Source of the DNA: CAYRZF01 sp964428805
Lineage (GTDB): Bacteria; Methylomirabilota; Methylomirabilia; Rokubacteriales; CSP1-6
Direction: 5' to 3'
DNA: 6,549 nt
Assembly: GCA_964428805.1 (NCBI GenBank)
Contig: CAYRZF010000101.1
Location: forward strand, 1 to 6,549
A program made the translations under genes and the position numbers. Positions within the stretch are counted from its first letter, which is position 1, and the number at the start of each line of letters is the position of its first letter. This document shows positions 1-5,886 of this stretch, piece after piece. Below the pieces are notes generated by a model, which did not search any database, was not told the origin of the DNA, and saw only the letters and a list, made by a program, of their open reading frames with translations.

Positions 1-636
1 CCAGTGACGCTCGCTGACAATCCGGCAATCCAGATGAGCCAGGTTGGAAGCCAGCTGGGAGCGGACCTCATCGGGCGTCCAGGCGGCCAGCAGCGAGTGA
101 AAGAAATCCCGCTTGAGGATCGGATCGTCGTCTGCCGCCGCCGCTTCGACGATCTCCCGCGCGCGCTCGGGGGAGTCAGGGCGGAAGAGGTCCATCACCA
201 AGACCGCGGCTCCTGGCCGGCCGAGCCTGACCAGCTCTTGCCAGAAGCTTTGTGGATCGGCGAGGTGGTGGAGCAGGCTGTTGGAAATGACGGCGTCGAA
301 GCTCCTGGGCGGGAGGGGAAGGCCGGGCACCCGGGCCTGCAGCAGCCGGATGCGGTGGGTGAGCCCGGCTCCGGCCACGGCCGTTCGCGCGAGGGCAAGC
401 ATCGCTTCAGAACCGTCCACAGCGGTGATGTGCACGCGGGGGAGGGCGCGCGCGAGCCGGATGGGGATGTCCGCAGGGCCACAGCCGAGGTCCAGAACGC
501 CCCCGCCGGTCAGCTCAGGGAACGCGGCGCGGAATCGGTCCAGGAATCCCTGATTCACGTCGGCGAAGTTGGCCCGCGCGTAGGCGAGGGCTTGAGCCGG
601 GTCTTCCATCAGCTCGGGCTCGAGCACGCGCTCCAT
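1..636 (-). CDS. Class I SAM-dependent methyltransferase (3' end cut by window edge)
   Basis: This gene has no stop inside the window: 212 codons are open from the ATG at 636 down to base 1. It is read as a class I (Rossmann-fold) methyltransferase that uses S-adenosylmethionine. Motif I is clear (VLDLGCGPADIP, about residues 47-58), the acidic residue ending strand beta-2 is D74 (in AVDGS), and the post-motif region FDAVISNSLLHHLADP lies at about 113-128. The N-terminus (MERVLEPELMEDPAQALAYA) and the rest resemble the UbiE-like small-molecule methyltransferases, but the substrate cannot be read from sequence. The start is fixed by an ATGA overlap: its ATG (634-636) shares bases with the TGA (636-638) of the URO-D-family gene upstream, and no Shine-Dalgarno sequence is visible, so translation is probably coupled. 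It is the third visible gene of the RACo/URO-D operon. The missing C-terminus is probably short, since the family is usually about 210-270 residues. The family call is firm; the role is unknown. Confidence 0.88.
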   Translation of the reverse strand, partial: MERVLEPELMEDPAQALAYARANFADVNQGFLDRFRAAFPELTGGGVLDLGCGPADIPIRLARALPRVHITAVDGSEAMLALARTAVAGAGLTHRIRLLQARVPGLPLPPRSFDAVISNSLLHHLADPQSFWQELVRLGRPGAAVLVMDLFRPDSPERAREIVEAAAADDDPILKRDFFHSLLAAWTPDEVRSQLASNLAHLDCRIVSERHW

Positions 637-1631
637 CAAAGAACCAGCCCGAGCCTCCCGCCCAGGGCCTTGACGAGGGCCGCCACGTTCTGGTCGGCAG
701 CACCGGGAGGGACCACGCAGCCGGGGCCCACAATCAGGCCGGTCCCGTCGGTTTGATCCACGGCGTCCTTGACCTCCGCCCGCACGTCGTCCGGCGAGCC
801 GTCCCGGATGGTGGACCACTGGTTCACCCCGCCAATCACCGCGCCGTTCAGTTTGGCCTTCCCGTCTCTGAGCGAAGGCCCGGCCACCCGGTCATCCCAA
901 TTCCATGCGTGCCCCGGCAAACGCGCGAGCCGGTGAAACATCAAATCGTCGCCGTGCGCGTGGACGATGACGAGATGGGCTCGGGCCATCGCCACCTCGA
1001 GAACCCGCCGGTCGTAGGGCTCGCCGAAGCGGGCGTACTCCTCCTCGGTGTGAAAGCGGTAGCTGGCAGCGTGGATCGCGTAGAAAATCCCACCTGCTTC
1101 TTCATCGAGGCAAAGGGTGACGAAGCGGATCAGCGTCTCGGTGATGGCCTCCAGCGCCTCGACCACGGCATCGGGCCGCTCCCTGAGGTCCTGGTTGAGC
1201 CGGTCACCCGATAGTTTGCGCGCCAGCGAAAGCGGGCTGAACACGGTGGGAAGGACCGGCGCATCGGCTCGCTTGTCCACGACGACCCGGACAATCGTTT
1301 CGAGGTGCTGTCCGTAGGCGCTCGCGGTGATGTCGAGGGGCTTGATCTTCTTCCAGTCCGCGGCGTTCTCGACCGCGTGGCTGGCGCACGGGCGGTGGCC
1401 GTCGGGCATCACCCTGTCGGACTCGACACACCCCCAGTCCTCCACCGCGTAGCCGCCGTTCGGCGTGACCTTGAGGAAGTCCGAACCGTACCGCTGGTGG
1501 AAGCGGAGCGTGGCCTGGGCCAGCCCGGCGGTTGAGCGGTCCACCTCGGGGAAGTGACACCAGACCGCGTAGGGGATGCGGTCCACCGGCTGTCGGGCGA
1601 TGGCGGCCTGAATCCGTTCGAGCGTGGTCAT
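636..1631 (-). CDS. Uroporphyrinogen decarboxylase (URO-D) family protein, probable corrinoid methyltransferase type
   Basis: This 331-residue protein belongs to the URO-D superfamily. The start at 1631 (MTTLERIQAAIARQ) is preferred over an in-frame ATG seven codons upstream, because it makes an ATGA overlap with the stop of the RACo-like gene and matches the usual N-terminus of the family. Visible family features are DRIPYAVW (about 17-24), PTVFSPLSLARKL (128-140), VIVHAHGDD (221-229) and the C-terminal GPGCVVPPGAADQN (302-315). The RQAGR-type substrate-binding motif of true heme-pathway HemE is absent; WCHFPEVD stands in its place, so this is not a heme enzyme. In methylcobamide methyltransferases of this fold (MtaA, MtbA) zinc is held by an H-x-C motif plus a late Cys. 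Here the equivalents appear to be H224, H226 and C305, with His in place of the first Cys. Pairing with RACo supports methyl transfer to or from a corrinoid, but the substrate is unknown. The alternative is an uncharacterised URO-D-like enzyme. Confidence 0.87.
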   Translation of the reverse strand: MTTLERIQAAIARQPVDRIPYAVWCHFPEVDRSTAGLAQATLRFHQRYGSDFLKVTPNGGYAVEDWGCVESDRVMPDGHRPCASHAVENAADWKKIKPLDITASAYGQHLETIVRVVVDKRADAPVLPTVFSPLSLARKLSGDRLNQDLRERPDAVVEALEAITETLIRFVTLCLDEEAGGIFYAIHAASYRFHTEEEYARFGEPYDRRVLEVAMARAHLVIVHAHGDDLMFHRLARLPGHAWNWDDRVAGPSLRDGKAKLNGAVIGGVNQWSTIRDGSPDDVRAEVKDAVDQTDGTGLIVGPGCVVPPGAADQNVAALVKALGGRLGLVL

Positions 1632-3475
1632 GCCCTTGGGAAATTCATGCACTCCACGAAGATGTCCTGAAAGTCGGGATGCGCCGCGAGCGAGACATGC
1701 TCGATGCGTCGCGCGATGCGTTCGGCCCGCTGCCGTTCCGCCTCCGAGACCAGGCAGAGCTGGGCCCCGAGGGAAGCCGCGTTGCCAACGTAGCGGATCT
1801 TGCCGGCTGGCAACGGCGGGATGAGCCCTATGCGCAACGCGCTCGTGATCGAGAGGTAATTCCCGAACCCGCCGGCCAGCATCAGCTCGGCGACCTGCTC
1901 GTTCGGGATCCCCGCCACGTGCTGGAGCATCGCGACGCCCGACGCGATGGCTCCTTTGGCCAGCTGGACCTGGCGGATGTCGTCCTGGGTGAGGACGATC
2001 TCCGTGGACGCTCCGGCCTCGCCGGCTTTCACCAGGATGAACTGACGCTCTTCGCCGCGCATGATGACGCGCTCCCTGAGGCGGGAGGGAAGCCGGTCTC
2101 GCTGCTCCACCTGAATCAGCCCCGTGTAGTCCACGATGCCGCGGTCGAGCAGGCCCGCCAGGGCGTCGATGATTCCAGAGCCGCAGATGCCGAGCGGTGA
2201 GACCTCCCCGATGGTATGGATCTCGACGTCGTCCTCGATCCGGACGCGGTCGATAGCCCCGAGAGCGCCGCGCATCCCGTGCCTGATCTGGGCGCCTTCG
2301 AGCGCCGGACCCGCGGGGGCGGAGCAGGCCCAGAGGTGCGTCTTCGATCCCAACAGGACTTCCCCGTTCGTGCCGATGTCCACCGCGATCCGGATTTCGG
2401 GACTTTCGTAGATCCGGGTGGCCAGCGCGACGGCCACGGCATCCGCTCCTACGAACCCCGCGACGATCGGGAGCAGGCAGACGCGCGCTTCGGGATTCAC
2501 CTTGAGGAAGAGCTCACGGGCGGGGAGCACCAGCGGGTGCCGCATGACGGGGGCGTAGGGGGCCAGCCCCACATAGGAGGGATCGATGCCCAGGAGGATG
2601 TGATGCATGCACGTGTTGCCCACGACGACGACCTTGTAAATCCACTTGGCGAGAACGCCGGACTGCCTGGCGATTTCCTCCACGTGCTCGTTCAAGAGTC
2701 CGATGATCCGCGACTGGAGCTTCCGCAGATTGCCGGGGTTGAACTGGGCGAAGGCGATCCGCGACATAAGGTCGCCGCCGAACACCGCCTGGGGATTCAG
2801 GCTCGAGACCGAAGCAAGCTGTTCGCCGGACTCGAGCTCGATGAGCGCGCTGACCACGCTGGTGGTTCCGATGTCCACGGCGAGGCCGAACTTCATGAGC
2901 GCCGTGTCGCCCTTTTCGATCGCGAGAACCTGGCGCCCGAAGGTGGTGACCGTGACCTCTCCGTCGCCCTCGCGAAGGGTGGCCGGAAGCTGCCTGAGCA
3001 GGGCAGGGGAGACATCCTCGGTCGTGCGGCCGATCACGGTCAGGAGCTCTTCGAGGTCCGAGGTCTGGTGGTGCTCCTCTCGGGGCAGTGGAACCTTCAC
3101 GACCTGCTTGACGATCCCGGCGTCAATGACGACTCGGGCGACGTCCTGAACCCGGCGATCGGCGCCCAGGATCTGGAACGCTTGCTCGTCGAGCGGCGGG
3201 GCGACCTGCACGGCGACGGGTTCGGTGAGGTGGCACTGGCAGGAGAGGCGATACCCCTCCCGCACGAGATCGGCCCCCAGCTGGAGCTCATCCATGATGG
3301 TGGGCGGAGGAATGGTTCCCCGGACGAACTTGACCCGGCACGAGGTGCAGCGTCCCCTCCCGCCGCAGGTGGCGGTGATGTCGATCCCCGCGGCCTGAGC
3401 GGCTTTGAGGATCGTCGTTCCGGGTGCAACCTGGAGCTCCCGGCTGTCGGGGAGGATCGTGAGCGGAACGGCCAT
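1628..3475 (-). CDS. RACo-like ASKHA ATPase with N-terminal 2Fe-2S ferredoxin domain (DUF4445 family)
   Basis: This 615-residue protein has the architecture of reductive activators of corrinoid proteins. These use ATP and one electron to return an inactive Co(II) corrinoid to Co(I) in methyl-transfer systems. Residues 1-90 form a plant-type ferredoxin domain with cluster ligands C37, C43, C46 and C79 (CGGRGRCTSC, then LSCQCH). A linker runs to about 195. The ASKHA/DUF4445 domain follows, with the phosphate loop GLAVDIGTTSV (197-207), VVVGNTCMHHILLG (283-296), a second nucleotide motif AVDIGTNGEVLLG (364-376), GICGSGIIDA (429-438) and AGGFGNYL (534-541). Length and motif order match the family, so the gene looks complete and intact. 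The ATG at 3475 has no good Shine-Dalgarno sequence; a possible -10 just upstream would make the transcript nearly leaderless. Its stop overlaps the URO-D-family start (ATGA). The family assignment is very secure; the corrinoid partner it activates is not in the window. Confidence 0.95.
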   Translation of the reverse strand: MAVPLTILPDSRELQVAPGTTILKAAQAAGIDITATCGGRGRCTSCRVKFVRGTIPPPTIMDELQLGADLVREGYRLSCQCHLTEPVAVQVAPPLDEQAFQILGADRRVQDVARVVIDAGIVKQVVKVPLPREEHHQTSDLEELLTVIGRTTEDVSPALLRQLPATLREGDGEVTVTTFGRQVLAIEKGDTALMKFGLAVDIGTTSVVSALIELESGEQLASVSSLNPQAVFGGDLMSRIAFAQFNPGNLRKLQSRIIGLLNEHVEEIARQSGVLAKWIYKVVVVGNTCMHHILLGIDPSYVGLAPYAPVMRHPLVLPARELFLKVNPEARVCLLPIVAGFVGADAVAVALATRIYESPEIRIAVDIGTNGEVLLGSKTHLWACSAPAGPALEGAQIRHGMRGALGAIDRVRIEDDVEIHTIGEVSPLGICGSGIIDALAGLLDRGIVDYTGLIQVEQRDRLPSRLRERVIMRGEERQFILVKAGEAGASTEIVLTQDDIRQVQLAKGAIASGVAMLQHVAGIPNEQVAELMLAGGFGNYLSITSALRIGLIPPLPAGKIRYVGNAASLGAQLCLVSEAERQRAERIARRIEHVSLAAHPDFQDIFVECMNFPRA

Positions 3476-3484
3476 GCCGGCCGT

Positions 3485-3513
3485 ATGATACCACGCTGGC
3501 AGTGACCCCTCAC
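3485..3513 (-). promoter_or_regulatory. Weak candidate promoter for the RACo-like operon
   Basis: On the minus strand TATCAT (3485-3490, five of six matches to the -10 consensus) lies 17 bp from GTGAGG (3508-3513, a poor -35). The predicted start of transcription would be near 3478, only about three bases before the RACo ATG, which would fit the lack of a Shine-Dalgarno sequence. The -35 half falls inside the palindromic repeat. The -35 is too weak to claim this firmly; the operon may instead be read from the CDGSH promoter upstream. Confidence 0.2.
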
Positions 3514-3554
3514 CGGCCCTCTCCCCCGTCGGGGGAGAGGGTTTGGGCGAGGGG
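3506..3554. repeat. GC-rich imperfect palindromic intergenic repeat
   Basis: The core is a perfect 11-bp inverted repeat: CCCTCTCCCCC (3517-3527) and GGGGGAGAGGG (3531-3541), with a 3-base loop GTC. An outer stem pairs CCCCTCACC (3506-3514) with GGCGAGGGG (3546-3554) with one mismatch, across a small internal loop. It fills most of the spacer between the CDGSH and RACo-like genes. Similar CCCTCTCCCC/GGGGAGAGGG palindromes are known as dispersed intergenic repeats (REP-like) in many GC-rich bacteria. Neither strand shows a T tract after the stem, so a classical terminator is less likely, though the structure could stabilise or attenuate RNA between the two genes. Confidence 0.8.
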
Positions 3555-3558
3555 GGCG

Positions 3559-3759
3559 CTAGTACTCGGTGGGGATCTTTACCCGCCCCTGGGCATCGTA
3601 GGTATAGACGGCGTCCGGCTCCTCGTCGCGGGTCTTCTTGTGGGTGCTGTCGCAGAGCGGCTTATTGGCGGAGAGCCCGCAGCCACAGATCCAGATCGTC
3701 TCTCCCCCCTTTTCGAGCTTGTACGGCCCGTTGCGGTCGTGCTTGACCAGTCTGGCCAT
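3559..3759 (-). CDS. CDGSH-type iron-sulfur domain protein
   Basis: This small 66-residue protein carries the mitoNEET-like cluster motif with ligands C25, C27, C36 and H40 (CGCGLSANKPLCDSTH). CDGSH proteins bind a redox-active, labile 2Fe-2S cluster through three Cys and one His and act in electron or cluster transfer. Here the Gly of the signature (CDG) is replaced by Ser (CDS), a tolerated variation since the four ligands are kept. No signal peptide or membrane segment is visible, so it is probably a soluble cytoplasmic protein, and its length is normal for stand-alone bacterial members. The start is supported by a strong purine-rich ribosome site, GGGGGTGAG at 3763-3771, a few bases before the ATG. 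It sits 83 bp upstream of the RACo-like gene on the same strand, so it may be its first operon partner or an independent unit. An electron-transfer link to RACo is inference only. Confidence 0.92.
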   Translation of the reverse strand: MARLVKHDRNGPYKLEKGGETIWICGCGLSANKPLCDSTHKKTRDEEPDAVYTYDAQGRVKIPTEY

Positions 3760-3762
3760 TCG

Positions 3763-3771
3763 CTCACCCCC
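3763..3771 (-). promoter_or_regulatory. Ribosome binding site of the CDGSH gene
   Basis: On the minus strand the bases before the ATG read AAAGGGGGTGAGCGA. GGGGGTGAG closely resembles the anti-16S consensus GGAGGTGA. It is the only clear Shine-Dalgarno sequence at a gene start in the window and fixes the start at 3759. Confidence 0.6.
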
Positions 3772-3788
3772 TTTCCCTCCCGCGCGAC

Positions 3789-3817
3789 AGTATACGCTGA
3801 CCCGGGCTCACTTTCAG
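3789..3817 (-). promoter_or_regulatory. Candidate sigma-70-type promoter for the CDGSH gene
   Basis: On the minus strand CTGAAA (3812-3817, four of six matches to TTGACA) is separated by 17 bp from TATACT (3789-3794, five of six matches to TATAAT). The predicted start would be near 3782, giving a leader of about 22 nt that contains the ribosome site. The -35 overlaps the stop codon of the aldehyde dehydrogenase gene. The spacing is ideal, but this is a sequence match only. Confidence 0.35.
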
Positions 3818-5148
3818 TCGGTCGCGCGTAGGTGGAAGCTCTTCGGCCGGGTCAGATGCCGAAAGCCCAGGTGGGAGAGTGAGCAGCCCTTGCCGCTGTC
3901 TTTCACGCCCACCCATGGCAGCATCGGGTCGAGGTAGTCGCAGCGGTTCGCGTAGACGGTTCCGGTTTCGAGGCGGTCGCCAAGACGGGCCGCGCGGTCG
4001 AGATCGCGAGTCCAGACGGACGCCGTCAGTCCGTACGGGCTGTCATTCGTGAGCCGCACGGCTTCCTCGTCGTCTCTCACTGGCATGATCCCGATCACGG
4101 GTCCGAAACTTTCCTCCCGCATCACGGCCATGCTGTGGTCCACGTCCACGAGCACCGTCGGCTCGCAGAAGAATCCCTTGCCCGACCACGGCACGCCACC
4201 GGTAAGCACCCGTGCCCCCTTGGCCTTCGCCGCGGCGATCTGCTCCAGAACGAGGGCGACACCTGACCGTTGGGCCATGGGGCCGAGCGTCGTCGCGTCA
4301 TCTTCGGGATCGCCCATTCGGTACTGCCGGACGAGGGCCACATACGCGTCAACGAAACGCTCAAAGATGGATCGGTGCACGTAGAGCCGTTCGACCGCGC
4401 AACAGCTCTGCCCGGCGTTGTAGAAGGCGCCGTCCACGAGGTTCTCAACCGCGTGGTCGAAGTCCGCGTCCTCCGCTACGTAGGCGGGATCCTTGCCGCC
4501 GAGCTCGAGCCCTGCATCGATGAAGCGCGTGGCCACGTGGCCGTAGATGTCGCGGCCACCCGCCACCGACCCCGTGAAGGACACATGATCAACGTCACCG
4601 GACCGGATCAGCCGCGCGGTCGCCTCATGGTCGAGACGTACCGCGGCGATCAGGCCGCCCGGAAGGTCCGTCTTCGCGAATGCATCGACGAAGTGATCGG
4701 CGCAGAGCGGTGTCAGCCGGGCATGCTTCAGCAGGACCGCGTTGCCGGCGAGGAGGGCGGGGACCACCGCGTTCACGGCGATGAGCAGAGGATAGTTCCA
4801 CGCCGCGATGTCGAGCACGATCCCGTGGGGTTCGTAGCGGATGAAGCGGCGGAACCCTGCCTTTTCGGGCAGCGGTTCGTCGGCGAGCGCCGGGGCGGCG
4901 AGGCGACACATCGTCTCGGTCCGATCGATCATCGTGTTGATCTCGTTGTGGGACTGCCGGAGGGGCTTGCCCATCTGGCGGGTGATGTCGAGCGCCACGG
5001 TGTCGGCCATCGCGCGGAACGCCGGGATCATTTGCGAAACGATCCGCACGCGCTCTTCAACCGGAACGTGCCGCCACTGCTTCTGAGCCACCCGCGCGCC
5101 GTGGACGAGGCGGGCAAGCTCGGACGGATCGGTGAAGGGGACGCTTCG
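3814..5148 (-). CDS. NAD(P)-dependent aldehyde dehydrogenase, N-terminus missing in assembly gap
   Basis: Visible are 444 residues plus stop of an aldehyde dehydrogenase superfamily enzyme, which oxidises an aldehyde to the acid using NAD(P)+. Counting from the first codon after the gap: the oxyanion Asn is N118 (AAWNYPL); the nucleotide-binding Lys is K141 (LLKHA); the Rossmann segment is FTGSVAGG (191-198); the general base is E215 (LELGGK); the catalytic Cys is C249 (NAGQSCCAVE), followed by a second Cys; the conserved EESFGP is at 345-350; and the C-terminal part contains NRCDYLDPMLPW (401-412). All catalytic residues are present. Family members are about 455-480 residues, so only some 15-30 residues are hidden by the run of N. 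The KHA form (instead of the common KPS/KPA) and the CC pair mark a subgroup, but the substrate cannot be named; succinate-semialdehyde-like or aromatic aldehydes are possible. It ends 54 bp before the CDGSH gene. Confidence 0.95.
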   Translation of the reverse strand, partial: RSVPFTDPSELARLVHGARVAQKQWRHVPVEERVRIVSQMIPAFRAMADTVALDITRQMGKPLRQSHNEINTMIDRTETMCRLAAPALADEPLPEKAGFRRFIRYEPHGIVLDIAAWNYPLLIAVNAVVPALLAGNAVLLKHARLTPLCADHFVDAFAKTDLPGGLIAAVRLDHEATARLIRSGDVDHVSFTGSVAGGRDIYGHVATRFIDAGLELGGKDPAYVAEDADFDHAVENLVDGAFYNAGQSCCAVERLYVHRSIFERFVDAYVALVRQYRMGDPEDDATTLGPMAQRSGVALVLEQIAAAKAKGARVLTGGVPWSGKGFFCEPTVLVDVDHSMAVMREESFGPVIGIMPVRDDEEAVRLTNDSPYGLTASVWTRDLDRAARLGDRLETGTVYANRCDYLDPMLPWVGVKDSGKGCSLSHLGFRHLTRPKSFHLRATD

Positions 5149-5248
5149 NNNNNNNNNNNNNNNNNNNNNNNNNNNNNNNNNNNNNNNNNNNNNNNNNNNN
5201 NNNNNNNNNNNNNNNNNNNNNNNNNNNNNNNNNNNNNNNNNNNNNNNN
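5149..5248. other. Assembly gap (100 N)
   Basis: Exactly 100 N lie between two different minus-strand genes. A round 100 is the usual placeholder for a scaffold join of unknown length, so the true distance is not known. The missing piece should hold the end of the lipoprotein gene, any spacer or promoter, and the first 15-30 codons of the aldehyde dehydrogenase. Confidence 0.98.
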
Positions 5249-5676
5249 CCCGCGGATGCGATCGAGTGGCTCACGATCTTGTACTCGTTCCGGGTGAATG
5301 GTTTAAGGGCCAGAAACGTTTCGACAGCCGAGTGCTTGGCGTACCTCACGTCGTATTGCAGCGTCACGTGCGTGCCGCTGTCGGGCGGGACGAAATCCGT
5401 CCGCCAGCTGGAGCTCCTGAGCGAATAGGATTGAAGGGGCCCTAGGCGGGTGGTGATGAGCCGGAGGTCTGCCTTCCAACCGGCCGGGCTCCGGGTCTCG
5501 AAGTACGCCTTCGCGAAGAAGCTCATGGCCTTGTCCGGGTCCTTGTCCTTCACCGCCTTGAGGTATCCCTCAGCGACGGCGCGAGCCCTGACCTCCTTGT
5601 CGCCCGCCCCACACCCCCCGATGAGCAGGGTCAGGGGCAGGAGGATTGGCCAACCGATCCGAAACACGGAGGGCAT
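5249..5676 (-). CDS. Putative lipoprotein with NTF2-like/DUF-type domain, C-terminus in gap
   Basis: I do not recognise a named family. The visible 142 residues start with a lipoprotein signal peptide (R6, hydrophobic stretch 9-21, lipobox IGGC with C22), so the mature protein should be lipid-anchored in the envelope. After it comes a small alpha+beta domain: a helical start (about 29-52; EGYLKAVKDKDPDKAMSFF) and then strands around QSYSLRSS, HVTLQYDVRY and NEYKIVSHSI. This pattern fits NTF2-like or DUF4019/DUF3887-like secreted domains. The last strand is reached just before the gap, so only a few residues are probably missing. The ATG at 5676 is chosen because it puts the signal peptide at the N-terminus; an in-frame GTG at 5763 would add 29 non-hydrophobic residues in front. 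No Shine-Dalgarno sequence is seen at either. A good promoter lies upstream near 5808-5835. Confidence 0.75.
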
Positions 5677-5807
5677 GGTAGCAACGCTGGGAGTCAGAAC
5701 TGGCAGCGATGGGGGTCGAGCTTGCCCCGGGCCCAGTCCATAGTGCGCCTCCAGAGTGTTCACGCGTCAGGAAAGTACGGTGACAGAAAGAACTGAGAGA
5801 TGTCCGG

Positions 5808-5835
5808 ATTATGCTTGGAGTTCTTGGCTTGTCAA
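5808..5835 (-). promoter_or_regulatory. Strong candidate sigma-70-type promoter for the lipoprotein gene
   Basis: On the minus strand a perfect -35 TTGACA (5830-5835) is followed, after 16 bp, by CATAAT (5808-5813, five of six matches to TATAAT). The predicted start near 5801 gives a 5' leader of about 125 nt to the ATG at 5676, or about 38 nt to the GTG at 5763. This is the best promoter match in the window and lies back-to-back with the plus-strand promoter. Confidence 0.55.
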
Positions 5836-5854
5836 GGCTCGGGCATGTCTTGAC
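5831..5854. repeat. Inverted repeat formed by the two divergent -35 regions
   Basis: GTCAAG (5831-5836) and CTTGAC (5849-5854) are exact reverse complements with a 12-base spacer. The left half also lies in a 9-base palindrome CTTGTCAAG (5828-5836). Both arms contain the -35 hexamers of the divergent promoters, so the symmetry may only reflect two similar promoters, or it may be an operator shared by both. Confidence 0.35.
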
Positions 5855-5879
5855 CCTGAAGGGGGGGGGCGGATATTTT
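5850..5879 (+). promoter_or_regulatory. Candidate promoter for the GatC-like gene with a G9 tract in the spacer
   Basis: TTGACC (5850-5855, five of six matches) and TATTTT (5874-5879, four of six) are 18 bp apart. The spacer contains nine consecutive G (5861-5869). The predicted start of transcription at about 5886-5887 coincides with the ATG at 5887, which has no Shine-Dalgarno sequence at normal distance, so the message could be leaderless. Loss of one G would bring the spacer to the optimal 17 bp. Confidence 0.4.
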
Positions 5880-5886
5880 TCGTCAA

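Noticed and set aside
4..756. A 250-codon plus-strand open frame at the left edge.
   Set aside because: It is antisense to the methyltransferase and the end of the URO-D-family gene, both supported by motifs and by the ATGA overlap.
636..1631. Heme biosynthesis HemE (uroporphyrinogen decarboxylase proper).
   Set aside because: The substrate-binding RQAGR-type motif is missing and the neighbour is RACo rather than heme genes.
636..1652. A longer URO-D-family start at 1652, adding seven residues.
   Set aside because: The ATG at 1631 makes the ATGA overlap with the upstream stop, like the next junction, and gives the usual family N-terminus.
2216..3505. A 429-codon plus-strand open frame opposite the RACo-like gene.
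   Set aside because: It is a shadow on the antisense strand of a gene with unambiguous family motifs; its translation is rich in Arg, Gly, Asp and His with no recognisable domain, as expected from GC-rich antisense frames.
3517..3541. The 11-bp GC-rich stem as an intrinsic terminator.
   Set aside because: No T tract follows the stem on either strand; its shape and outer arms fit a dispersed palindromic repeat better.
4270..5445. A plus-strand open frame running through the assembly gap.
   Set aside because: It is antisense to the aldehyde dehydrogenase and lipoprotein, and is kept open in part only by the N.
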